A stretch of DNA of 11,085 nucleotides from contig DNNV01000398.1 of assembly GCA_003497505.1 (NCBI GenBank), positions 1 through 11,085 of the forward strand, written 5' to 3'. The position numbers and the translations under genes are program-made. The first letter of the stretch is position 1. Each line of letters starts with the position of its first letter. The DNA comes from Clostridiales bacterium (GTDB taxonomy: Bacteria > Bacillota > Clostridia > Tissierellales > Sedimentibacteraceae). Positions 1 through 6,208 of this stretch are shown here, one piece after another. Under the pieces are notes generated by a model, which did not search any database, was not told where the DNA came from, and saw only the letters and a list, made by a program, of their open reading frames with translations.

Positions 1-275
1 TTGCTTCCTATTTGAACCATGTCTTTATTTTTCTCATTGTGCTTAACAATCTTTGCATGCTTAATTGTATGTTCAAGAACGATTATTCTTGACTCATTTT
101 TATTCTGCTCTTCTTTTGATTCGTGATATTCAGCATTCTCACTCAGGTCGCCTTCCTTCAGCGCTCCCTTTATTCTCTCGGATATTTCATATCTCAGCTT
201 TGTTTTTCTGTATTCAAGCTCGTTTTCAAGCTCCTTATATCCTTCTTCAGTTACCAGAATTTCTTTAGTTTCCAT
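1..275 (-). CDS. greA: Transcription elongation factor GreA, N-terminal part (runs off window edge)
   Basis: GreA binds RNA polymerase through the secondary channel and stimulates cleavage of backtracked transcripts. Reading from the ATG at 275 gives 91 complete codons before the window ends. The visible part is the N-terminal coiled-coil domain. It opens with ILVTEEGYKELENEL (residues 6-20) and carries the family signature GDLSENAEYHESKEEQ at residues 42-57. The acidic tip residues D43 and E46 match the catalytic pair of GreA; GreB would differ in its basic patch, which cannot be judged here. The C-terminal FKBP-like domain lies outside the window. The start is supported by an AGGTG ribosome binding site just upstream and by a good promoter at 306-333. 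The gene appears to be transcribed on its own, unrelated to the amino-acid genes upstream. The identification rests on the conserved signature and is firm. Confidence 0.93.
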   Translation of the reverse strand, partial: METKEILVTEEGYKELENELEYRKTKLRYEISERIKGALKEGDLSENAEYHESKEEQNKNESRIIVLEHTIKHAKIVKHNEKNKDMVQIGS

Positions 276-305
276 CTTTTCACCTACTATAAATGTGCTT
301 ATTAT

Positions 306-333
306 ATTATATCCTAAAAAAATATAATTTCAA
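306..333 (-). promoter_or_regulatory. Sigma-A type promoter of greA
   Basis: On the minus strand, TTGAAA (328-333) and TATAAT (306-311) are separated by 16 bp. The -10 box ends about 30 bp before the greA start codon, which leaves a short leader holding the ribosome binding site. Both boxes are near consensus. A second overlapping TATAAT lies at 301-306. Confidence 0.65.
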
Positions 334-384
334 GACTTTTTGTGAACGATTGCTCATTGGAATGTGTTAGAATAATAAATAGCA

Positions 385-834
385 TTATTTCTTTGATAAT
401 TTAAAGCTGATAAGTATATGCATAATATACAGCAATACTATACTTATATAATCAATAATTATAATGGTTTTGCTTGAACTAATTATAATACTTAATATTA
501 TAAATAATATCGGCACATATATTACAATAATTGAAACCCATTCAGGATATTTAGTTTTATCGCGCAAATAATTTCTTAAATAGAAAGTATTATTTAGGCT
601 GCAAATACCATGCAAAATTATTAAGTTATACAATATAAAAGGCTGAAAATCACCTCGAAATGAAAAAATAAAAAATGGTATTAACCTAATATAATCTCTC
701 GCTATACTGGCATGTATTGCTATTTTTTCATCTTTATTTATAAGATACTTATATATAATTCCTGAAATTTTATAAAATATAAATAATGTTAATAAACATC
801 CTAAAAGATATACAGTAGCCTTAAAGCTTAAAAT
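385..834 (-). CDS. Small hydrophobic membrane protein of unknown function, start codon unclear (possibly broken)
   Basis: I do not recognise this protein. The frame is open for 149 codons between a TAA at 835-837 and a TAA at 385. The translation is strongly hydrophobic, with likely membrane segments at about residues 7-29, 62-82, 98-120 and 123-145. Basic stretches lie between them (for example RNYLRDKTK near 87-95). The start is odd. The only canonical start inside the frame is TTG at 633, which would discard the first half. An in-frame ATG at 847-849 is followed four codons later by TAA. A GGGGGTG ribosome-binding-like sequence (841-847) sits 6 nt before an ATT codon at 832-834, and an extended -10 promoter lies just upstream, so initiation at ATT is plausible. 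Alternatively the gene has suffered a nonsense mutation at codon 5. It stands alone between the methionine operon and greA. Its AT content is higher than that of its neighbours, which suits a recently acquired or decaying gene. Confidence 0.45.
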   Translation of the reverse strand: MLSFKATVYLLGCLLTLFIFYKISGIIYKYLINKDEKIAIHASIARDYIRLIPFFIFSFRGDFQPFILYNLIILHGICSLNNTFYLRNYLRDKTKYPEWVSIIVIYVPILFIILSIIISSSKTIIIIDYISIVLLYIMHILISFKLSKK

Positions 835-867
835 TTAAAACACCCCCATTACCAATACGCAATACAT

Positions 868-896
868 ATTATACCACAATATATATTTACTGGGAA
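868..896 (-). promoter_or_regulatory. Extended -10 promoter ahead of the small membrane ORF
   Basis: The minus strand reads TGGTATAAT, an extended -10 element (TATAAT at 868-873, TG at 875-876). A weak -35 box, TTCCCA, lies 17 bp upstream at 891-896. Predicted transcription would begin near 861. That gives a short leader containing the GGGGGTG ribosome binding site, which supports translation starting near 834 rather than at the TTG at 633. Confidence 0.5.
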
Positions 897-960
897 CAGT
901 AGTGTTTAGAATTTTATATTATAAATGTATATAATTTCAAATCTTTAGTGTGTTATTCAT

Positions 961-2142
961 TTATGCCCTGAATTCAGCAGTTGTCTTCACCTTGTTGTAT
1001 ATTTCTGATAATCTGTCCAGCGCCATGTTCAATGTATCATCTTTTTTCGCAAAATGGAATCTGATATATTGGTTTATATCTTCCTTAAAGAAGCTTGAAC
1101 CCGGAACTGCTCCAACCTTCACTTCTTTTGCAAGCCATTCACAGAACTTAAGGTCGTCATTGCAGTTAAATTCACTTATATCCACCATCACGAAGTAGGC
1201 TCCCTGAGGTTCGCTGTACTTCAGTCCGATTTGCTTCAATCCGTTTGTAAATAAATTTTTCATATGGGTGTAGTGGTTCTGAAGCTCCAAATAGTATTCG
1301 TCCTTGAAATTCAGCCCCACAACCACGGCTTCCATAAGTGGCGCAGGTGCTCCCACAGTCAAAAAGTCGTGAACCTTTTTCACTCTTTCTGATATTCTTT
1401 CATCGGCAATTACATATCCCAGACGCCACCCGGTAATGGAGTATGTCTTTGACAGTGAATTGCATATTATCGTTCTCTCCTTCATTCCGGGCAGAGAGGA
1501 TAAATAAACATGCTTGTTAGGCGCGTAGATTATATGCTCGTATACCTCATCGGTTATAACATATGCATCATATTTTATTGCCAAATCAGCTATTATTTTA
1601 AGCTCATCCACTGCAAATACTTTCCCGCACGGATTTGACGGATTACACAAAATCAGCGCCTTAGCCCCTTGCTTGAAGGCATCCTCCAGCAGATCGGCAT
1701 CAAAATCAAATTTTGGGGGATTAAGAGGTATATAAATAGGCTCTGCCCCAGAAAGTATGGCATCAGCACCATAGTTCTCATAAAAAGGTGAGAATATTGC
1801 AACCTTGTCTCCTGGATTTGTTATTGACATCATTACTGCCATCATTGCTTCCGTGCTTCCGCATGTAACCACAATTTCCTTGTCCGGATCCACTTTCACT
1901 CCGGAGAAGCGCTCTTGCTTTCTCGCAAGAGCCTCTCTGAAGTTCTGAGCTCCCCATGTGGTGGCATATTGATGAGGTCCTTCTAAAGCCACCTGAGCCA
2001 GTCTGTTTGTAATTTCTGCCGGAGGATCAAAATCCGGAAATCCCTGCGATAAATTAACCGCACCATGTTCGTTTGAAATTCTTGTCATTCTGCGGATTAC
2101 GGAATCCGTGAAACCCGCAGTACGTATACTTAATTCTCTCAT
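961..2142 (-). CDS. PLP-dependent class I/II aminotransferase, candidate methionine aminotransferase
   Basis: This is a 393-residue fold-type I aminotransferase, a full length for the family. The N-terminal NLSQGFPDFDPP (30-41) is typical of the kynurenine/glutamine-transaminase K and YbdL-like methionine aminotransferase branch. Further motifs are NPSNPCGKV (167-175), the PLP-contacting D198 and Y201 in ITDEVYEH, the Schiff-base lysine K232 in SLSKTYSITGWR, and the substrate-carboxylate arginine R361 in IRFHFA. It transfers an amino group from an amino acid to a 2-oxo acid in the cytoplasm. The start ATG has an AAGGAG site upstream and lies only 21 bp after metQ, so it is the fourth gene of the methionine-uptake operon. 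That context, with the YbdL-like N-terminus, suggests methionine or another imported hydrophobic amino acid as donor. The substrate is an inference; an aspartate or aromatic aminotransferase is possible. No convincing terminator follows. Confidence 0.88.
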   Translation of the reverse strand: MRELSIRTAGFTDSVIRRMTRISNEHGAVNLSQGFPDFDPPAEITNRLAQVALEGPHQYATTWGAQNFREALARKQERFSGVKVDPDKEIVVTCGSTEAMMAVMMSITNPGDKVAIFSPFYENYGADAILSGAEPIYIPLNPPKFDFDADLLEDAFKQGAKALILCNPSNPCGKVFAVDELKIIADLAIKYDAYVITDEVYEHIIYAPNKHVYLSSLPGMKERTIICNSLSKTYSITGWRLGYVIADERISERVKKVHDFLTVGAPAPLMEAVVVGLNFKDEYYLELQNHYTHMKNLFTNGLKQIGLKYSEPQGAYFVMVDISEFNCNDDLKFCEWLAKEVKVGAVPGSSFFKEDINQYIRFHFAKKDDTLNMALDRLSEIYNKVKTTAEFRA

Positions 2143-2163
2143 TGCAGCTCCTTGTTTTGTCTG

Positions 2164-2991
2164 TTATTTCCAAGCCGGCTTATACGCACCCTTGAAGGTA
2201 GTATTGTATATTTCTTCCACAGCTTCAGTTTGATATTCTGCTACGATTTTTTTGAAAATTTCATTATCTGCATCCTTTGTTCTTGCGGCTATAAGATTTA
2301 CATAGCTTTTTCCCTCATAGTAGCTCACATCATCCTGGAATATTGAATCTTCCCCCGGATTTAAGCCGTTGTCCAATGCGTAGTTGCAATTTATAACAGC
2401 TGCGGTAACATCCGGAAGCACCGCATAAACATTTCCTGCGTCAACTTCAACAAATTCAAGGTTCAACGGGTTTGAAACTATATCCGACAATTCAGGGCTA
2501 TCTCCTGATTCCTTGCTCAGTTCAATAAGACCGGCTGCTTCAACAATTTTAAGTGCTCTTCCTTCATTGGTTGCGTCATTAGGCACTGCAATTTTTGATT
2601 TTTCACCGATTTCATCAACACTTTTCACCTTGTTTGAATAGATATTCATAGCTGAAATAAATGTATCGCCTATTGCCTGAATGTCATATCCGTTGTTCTT
2701 AATTTCACCGTTAAGATATGCATGGTGCTGGAACGCATTCAGGTCAGTATCTCCGTTGTTTAATGCCTTATTTGGTGTTCCATAATCAGTGAAGCTCACC
2801 AGCTCAATATTTATTCCTTCCTTAGCCAATTTCTCGATTACCGGTTCCCACATTTCATTGGATTCTCCTACAACTCCAACCTTTACAGTTGTCGTATCTT
2901 TTTTCTCTGCATCCCCCGATTTTGAGCATGCTGTAAATGATGCTAATAATGCTACTGCTGTTAAAACTGATATTATTTTTTTTACTTTCAT
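2164..2991 (-). CDS. metQ: Methionine ABC transporter substrate-binding lipoprotein (MetQ/NlpA family)
   Basis: This 275-residue protein is the extracellular binding component that delivers D/L-methionine to the MetNI translocator. A lipoprotein signal peptide occupies residues 1-21, with basic VKK, a hydrophobic core and a lipidated C22 in SFTAC. The -3 position is Phe, slightly off the usual lipobox. The mature part shows the NlpA/MetQ pattern: VKVGVVGESNEMWEPVIEKL, then the LNAFQHHAYLN stretch and IAVPNDATNEGRAL. The start ATG is preceded by AAGGAG. It lies 47 bp after metI in an AT-rich gap and 21 bp before the aminotransferase gene. Position and motifs agree with methionine transport, although some NlpA homologues bind other ligands, so the substrate is strongly supported rather than proven. 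Confidence 0.92.
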   Translation of the reverse strand: MKVKKIISVLTAVALLASFTACSKSGDAEKKDTTTVKVGVVGESNEMWEPVIEKLAKEGINIELVSFTDYGTPNKALNNGDTDLNAFQHHAYLNGEIKNNGYDIQAIGDTFISAMNIYSNKVKSVDEIGEKSKIAVPNDATNEGRALKIVEAAGLIELSKESGDSPELSDIVSNPLNLEFVEVDAGNVYAVLPDVTAAVINCNYALDNGLNPGEDSIFQDDVSYYEGKSYVNLIAARTKDADNEIFKKIVAEYQTEAVEEIYNTTFKGAYKPAWK

Positions 2992-3038
2992 AATTGCTCT
3001 CCTTTAATTTTAATAATTATTTTTTATTTTTTTAAATA

Positions 3039-3719
3039 TCAATGACTGTTTTTTTTGACTATGGCACTTCCAAACATCTGTATTATGCTTACTAAAGCAA
3101 CTAACACTATAACCGAAGCGTAGGTGACATCAATTTGATTCCTCTGATAGCCAAAGCGTATGGCGAAGTCTCCAAGCCCGCCTGCGCCAACTGCACCTGC
3201 CATTGCCGTAAGTCCTATGAGGCTGATCGCGGTAATGGTTGTTCCTCTTACAATACCGGAAATGCATTCTCTCAGGTACACTCGGAATATAATTTCCAGC
3301 GGTCCCGATCCCATTGACTGAGCCGCCTCTATTAATCCCGAATCCATTTCTGCCAGTGCTGTTTCTATCTGCCTTGCAAAGAAAGGCACTGTACCAAACA
3401 CAAGAGGTACTATGGCACCCTTAACACCTATTGCAGTTCCCGAAATCAGCCTTGTTAGCGGCATTACTCCTGCCAGCAATATGATGAAGGGTATGGACCT
3501 GAAGAAATTTATAACCTTGTCAAGTATTTGGAAGACTGCTGTATTTTGAATAATTCCACCCTTTTTTGTAACCGTAAGTATTATTCCTAAAATAATCCCT
3601 ATAGCAAATGAGATTGAACCTGACCATCCTAACATCACAAATGTTTCTAAAATACTTTCAAAGAAAACAGGAAGCTTTGAAAATACATTGGGAAAAATAC
3701 TACTTAGAAACTCTTGCAT
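3039..3719 (-). CDS. metI: Methionine ABC transporter permease MetI
   Basis: This 226-residue integral membrane protein is of typical MetI length, with about five membrane segments (roughly 27-50, 70-95, 100-117, 150-180 and 198-222). The cytoplasmic coupling loop reads EAAQSMGSGPLEIIFRVYL (131-149), the EAA motif that docks onto the ATPase. Other family-typical stretches are FFRSIPFIILL (72-82) and GAVGAGGLGDFAIRFGYQR (175-193). As a dimer it forms the channel through which methionine crosses the membrane. The start ATG lies inside the 3' end of metN (20 bp overlap) behind a strong GGAGGTGA site, so translation is likely coupled to metN. Identity as the MetI partner is firm. Confidence 0.94.
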   Translation of the reverse strand: MQEFLSSIFPNVFSKLPVFFESILETFVMLGWSGSISFAIGIILGIILTVTKKGGIIQNTAVFQILDKVINFFRSIPFIILLAGVMPLTRLISGTAIGVKGAIVPLVFGTVPFFARQIETALAEMDSGLIEAAQSMGSGPLEIIFRVYLRECISGIVRGTTITAISLIGLTAMAGAVGAGGLGDFAIRFGYQRNQIDVTYASVIVLVALVSIIQMFGSAIVKKNSH

Positions 3720-4746
3720 CTAAAATCACCTCCACTCCTACATTCTTTCCTCTCAGATAATCAATTGCATCGGTTATACTGCTTTCCTTACCACTTACTA
3801 TGGATACAAGCCCTCCAATGGGGTGGTCTCCGATAAGCTCGATGTTTCCGAATATTATATTGACATTCAGATCAAAGCTTCTTGAAATATGTGATACCAG
3901 AGCCTCCGATGCATCACGCTCCAGATATGTGAACTTTAATATGCACTCTCCTTCCTTAAGCTGTATCATTTCTGCCTTTTCATTAATCAGCTCATGTATT
4001 TTAGATAAATTGGATGTGCTGTCAACAAAATCTCTTGTTATTCTCTCAACAGGATTTGCAAATATATGAAATACATCTCCCTGTTCAACAACCCTGCCAT
4101 TTTCCATAACGACAACATTGTCGCAAATTTCTTTAACAACCTGCATTTCGTGGGTTATGACAACAATGGTAATTCCAAGTTTGTCATTCAACTGCTTCAA
4201 TAGCTTCAATATTGATTTTGTCGTCTGAGGATCCAGTGCACTTGTTGATTCATCACTGAGCAGTATCTTCGGGTCATTGGCCAGCGCCCGCGCAATTGCA
4301 ACCCTCTGCTTCTGACCTCCGCTGAGCTGTGACGGATATACACTTGTCTTTTCCTTAAGTTCTACCAACTCAAGCAGATAATTGACCTTATCCTCTATTT
4401 CCCTCTTGCTCATTCTGCTATTCTTTAACGGATATGCAATATTTTGAAACACTGTCCTGGATGCGAACAAATTAAATTGCTGAAAAATCATCCCTATTTT
4501 CTTTCTTTCTTCTCTAAGCTCCTTCTCAGGGAGCGCCGTGATTTCCACATCACCTAAAACCACTTTTCCCGCTGTAGGTCTTTCCAGAAGATTTATGCAT
4601 CTTACCAACGTTGATTTTCCCGCTCCCGAAAACCCTATAATTCCATGTATCTTACCTTCCTCCAGGCTCAAATTCACATCTTTTACAGCTTCAACAGTCT
4701 TGCCGTTTGCCTGAAAGATCTTGCTTACATTCTCAAATACTATCAA
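3700..4746 (-). CDS. metN: Methionine ABC transporter ATP-binding protein MetN
   Basis: This 348-residue ATPase powers methionine import. It has Walker A GFSGAGKST (38-46), Q-loop Q89/Q90, the ABC signature LSGGQKQR (141-148), Walker B ILLSDE (161-166, with Glu166) and the switch H199. The C-terminal part from about residue 262 to 345 matches the NIL domain, which binds methionine and inhibits transport in MetN of other bacteria. Ser164 in LLSDES replaces the cysteine common at that position in MetN proteins, but this is not a catalytic residue. The start is TTG at 4744-4746: an in-frame TAA precedes it directly and AGGAGG lies about 7 nt upstream. It is the first large gene of the operon. 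It is preceded by a leader containing a methionine-rich peptide ORF and an intrinsic terminator, so its expression is probably attenuated. Confidence 0.95.
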   Translation of the reverse strand: MIVFENVSKIFQANGKTVEAVKDVNLSLEEGKIHGIIGFSGAGKSTLVRCINLLERPTAGKVVLGDVEITALPEKELREERKKIGMIFQQFNLFASRTVFQNIAYPLKNSRMSKREIEDKVNYLLELVELKEKTSVYPSQLSGGQKQRVAIARALANDPKILLSDESTSALDPQTTKSILKLLKQLNDKLGITIVVITHEMQVVKEICDNVVVMENGRVVEQGDVFHIFANPVERITRDFVDSTSNLSKIHELINEKAEMIQLKEGECILKFTYLERDASEALVSHISRSFDLNVNIIFGNIELIGDHPIGGLVSIVSGKESSITDAIDYLRGKNVGVEVILDARVSK

Positions 4747-4906
4747 TTATTTTCCCTCCTTTTCCCGTAATTTGGTCTATCACAGGCCTTGCGTTTGACT
4801 CCACTTCAATTTTTTTCACTTCGGCTGATGCCTCTCGTTTAGAGAACGCAGGCTTCATCACAAATTTGTTCGCTCCCTTTGGTCGCACAAATTTGGATTG
4901 CTGCAT
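4733..4906 (-). CDS. Possible 57-residue ORF overlapping the metN start
   Basis: An ATG at 4904-4906 opens a 57-codon frame that ends in a TGA 14 nt inside metN. It contains the metN ribosome binding site, read as the codons for KGGK. I do not recognise the product. Residues 5-15 are encoded by the first hairpin of the repeat and read KFVRPKGANKF. The rest, MKPAFSKREASAEVKKIEVE onward, is hydrophilic and lysine/glutamate rich. It lies after the leader terminator, so it would be made only when metN is made, and could couple translation to the weak TTG start of metN. Only a poor ribosome binding site (GGTAGG) precedes it, so it may equally be a chance open frame in the leader. Confidence 0.25.
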   Translation of the reverse strand: MQQSKFVRPKGANKFVMKPAFSKREASAEVKKIEVESNARPVIDQITGKGGKIIDSI

Positions 4907-4957
4907 TAGGTCTACCTACCATTTGTCCATCGCTGTCGCTCGAACAAATGGTGGTAG
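4861..4957. repeat. Paired-hairpin repeat, copy 1 (metN leader)
   Basis: Two hairpins lie side by side. The first has a perfect 9-bp stem (4861-4869 with 4887-4895, CAAATTTGT) around a 17-nt loop, TCGCTCCCTTTGGTCGC. The second has an 8-bp stem (4919-4926 with 4944-4951, CCATTTGT). A 2:1 internal bulge separates that stem from a 5-bp outer stem (4912-4916 with 4953-4957, CTACC), and its loop is also 17 nt. A related copy with different stems lies at 7375-7473. The element resembles REP/BIME-type palindromic repeats in layout, but I cannot assign it to a named family. In the transcript it falls between the attenuator and metN. Confidence 0.6.
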
Positions 4958-4963
4958 CACCAT

Positions 4964-4989
4964 AAAAAAAACAGGTACCATGTACCTGT
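4964..4989 (-). terminator. Intrinsic terminator in the metN leader (attenuator)
   Basis: On the minus strand a perfect 8-bp stem, ACAGGTAC with GTACCTGT, encloses a 3-nt ATG loop and is followed directly by a run of at least seven T. It lies 37 nt after the stop codon of the methionine-rich leader peptide and about 220 nt before metN. It therefore interrupts transcription between the operon promoter and its first large gene, which is an attenuator position. Confidence 0.85.
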
Positions 4990-5026
4990 CTATACTTTCA
5001 TCCATTCTTAAATAGTGAATATGGTA

Positions 5027-5152
5027 TCAGGTTACATAAGGCATACTAAATACAGCCATTTTTCTTTGCATCATCGTCATTTGCATATACATGGCATTGC
5101 ACATCGTTGTGTTCATCATATACATTGTTGTTATGTTTGTATTTGTACGCAT
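5027..5152 (-). CDS. Methionine-rich leader peptide (41 residues) of the metNIQ operon
   Basis: This 41-codon ORF starts at ATG 5150-5152 behind a good ribosome binding site (AAGGGAG, 7 nt spacing) and ends in TGA at 5027. Twelve of its 41 residues are methionine, at positions 1, 10, 12, 13, 17, 21, 23, 25, 27, 28, 32 and 37; nine fall in residues 10-28. The remainder is mostly Thr, Asn, Tyr and Gln, with no signal peptide or obvious fold. It has its own promoter (5219-5248) and is followed by the terminator at 4964-4989 and then by methionine transporter genes. By analogy with his, trp, leu and thr leader peptides, it would serve as a ribosome-stalling sensor: when charged methionyl-tRNA is scarce the ribosome pauses in the Met run and the terminator is avoided. 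In-frame ATGs upstream (first at about 5185) exist but lack a ribosome binding site. The ORF is clear; its regulatory role is inferred. Confidence 0.8.
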   Translation of the reverse strand: MRTNTNITTMYMMNTTMCNAMYMQMTMMQRKMAVFSMPYVT

Positions 5153-5218
5153 CTTATTTCTCCCTTCCATTTTTATCATGTTCATAATGTTTTTATTTGG
5201 TGCCTTGCTATATTATGT

Positions 5219-5248
5219 ATTATACATACTTTTGAGGACCAGTGTTAA
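5219..5248 (-). promoter_or_regulatory. Promoter of the metNIQ leader and operon
   Basis: TTAACA (5243-5248) and TATAAT (5219-5224) are separated by 18 bp on the minus strand. The predicted start near 5212 gives about 60 nt of untranslated leader before the methionine-rich peptide. A palindrome with 7-bp arms and one central base (TATGTAT/ATACATA, 5214-5228) covers the -10 box and could be a repressor site. The promoter lies just after the lysR stop codon, so the operon can be transcribed independently of the regulator. Confidence 0.65.
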
Positions 5249-5265
5249 TACGTAAAATTGACAGC

Positions 5266-5290
5266 GCGCTATAGGAAAAAGCTATAGCAC
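5266..5290 (-). terminator. Hairpin at the end of the LysR gene, weak terminator candidate
   Basis: A 9-bp stem with one G-U pair (GTGCTATAG with CTATAGCGC on the minus strand) encloses the 7-nt loop CTTTTTC and includes the lysR stop codon. It is followed by GCTGTCAATTTT rather than a clean T run. It could be a weak terminator or a 3'-end stabilising hairpin, so read-through into the metNIQ leader is possible. Confidence 0.4.
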
Positions 5291-6190
5291 ATTTTCCTTG
5301 AACTTGATCAATTCTTCCACATACTTTTTGCCTATGTGGCTGATTGTGGTGTTTTTCCTCGAAATGTAGCCTATGCTCATGATTTCGTCAGAATCAAGGG
5401 GAACAGCCTTATATTCGTCGCCGTTCAGTTCTTCGCATATAATGCCGGAACATAACGTGTACCCGTTGAGGCCTACCATCAGGTTAAGCATTGTAGCTCT
5501 GTCATTTCCCTTAATGATTTTTTTGTATACATTTGTGCTAAGTACTTCCTCTGCAAAATAAAATGAATTATTCATTCCCTGATCAAATGACAGGCAAGGA
5601 TAGTCCTGCAGGTCCTCCATTGTTATAACGCTTTTTTCCGCCAGAGGATTTCCCCTCCACAAATATACATATGTTTTGCAATCAAACAGCTCAGTAAACT
5701 CAAGGTTGTTTTCCCTCAACAGCTTTGTGATTACCTTCCTGTTAAAATCATTCAAATATAAAATTCCAAGCTCGCTCTTGAAATTTCTTACATTTTCTAT
5801 TACCTCATATGTCTTGGTTTCATGTACCGCAAATTCAAATTCATCCATACCGAACTGCTTAACTGTTTCAACAAACGCTTTAACGGCAAATGAATAATGC
5901 TGGGTTGAAACGCTGAATTTCTTTTTCACGTTATTTTTATCAACATACTTCTGGTTAATGAGCTCGTACTGCTCCGCCACCTGTCTGGCATAGCCAAGGA
6001 ATTCCTCACCTTCCGGAGTTATAGTGATTCCGCGGTTAGTCCTTTTATATATGGTAATGCCTATTTCATTTTCCAGGTCTCTGATCGCAGCAGACAAGCT
6101 GGGCTGCGAAATAAATAATGCCTGCGCCGCCTTGTTCATTGAATTGCAGTCAGCTATTGTAATAGCATATTTTAATTGCTGTAATGTCAC
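5282..6190 (-). CDS. LysR-type transcriptional regulator
   Basis: This 302-residue protein has the LysR layout. An N-terminal winged helix-turn-helix covers about residues 1-60, including MNKAAQALFISQPSLSAAIRD and LENEIGITIYKRTNRGITITPEG. A linker helix and a periplasmic-binding-protein-like effector domain (about 90-295) follow. The start is GTG at 6188-6190, preceded by AAGGAGG. The gene begins 18 bp after the 2-hydroxyacid dehydrogenase gene on the same strand, so the two are probably co-transcribed, unlike the usual divergent LysR arrangement. The likeliest target is the promoter of that operon, where a palindrome overlaps the -35 box. The metNIQ promoter just downstream is a second possibility. 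The effector cannot be read from the sequence; a 2-oxo acid or amino acid is a guess from the neighbours. Confidence 0.92.
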   Translation of the reverse strand: MTLQQLKYAITIADCNSMNKAAQALFISQPSLSAAIRDLENEIGITIYKRTNRGITITPEGEEFLGYARQVAEQYELINQKYVDKNNVKKKFSVSTQHYSFAVKAFVETVKQFGMDEFEFAVHETKTYEVIENVRNFKSELGILYLNDFNRKVITKLLRENNLEFTELFDCKTYVYLWRGNPLAEKSVITMEDLQDYPCLSFDQGMNNSFYFAEEVLSTNVYKKIIKGNDRATMLNLMVGLNGYTLCSGIICEELNGDEYKAVPLDSDEIMSIGYISRKNTTISHIGKKYVEELIKFKENVL

Positions 6191-6208
6191 TTTGCCTCCT
6201 TCTGTGCA

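Noticed and set aside
123..317. Plus-strand open frames opposite greA (65-268, 123-317)
   Set aside because: They are shadows of the conserved greA frame, without ribosome binding sites or recognisable products.
900..960. Terminator after the aminotransferase gene
   Set aside because: Only an AT-only 6-bp hairpin (ATTATA/TATAAT) without a clean T tract was found, too weak to annotate.
4747..5212. SAM riboswitch or methionine T-box in the metN leader
   Set aside because: No T-box consensus (AGGGTGGNACCGCG-like), no specifier-type stem and no SAM-I core with a GAGGGA-like segment could be found on the minus strand. A covariance-model search would settle this.
5015..5248. Plus-strand 77-codon histidine-rich open frame
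   Set aside because: It is the antisense image of the methionine-rich leader peptide: CAT histidine codons are ATG codons read backwards. It has no ribosome binding site and runs against the promoter and terminator.
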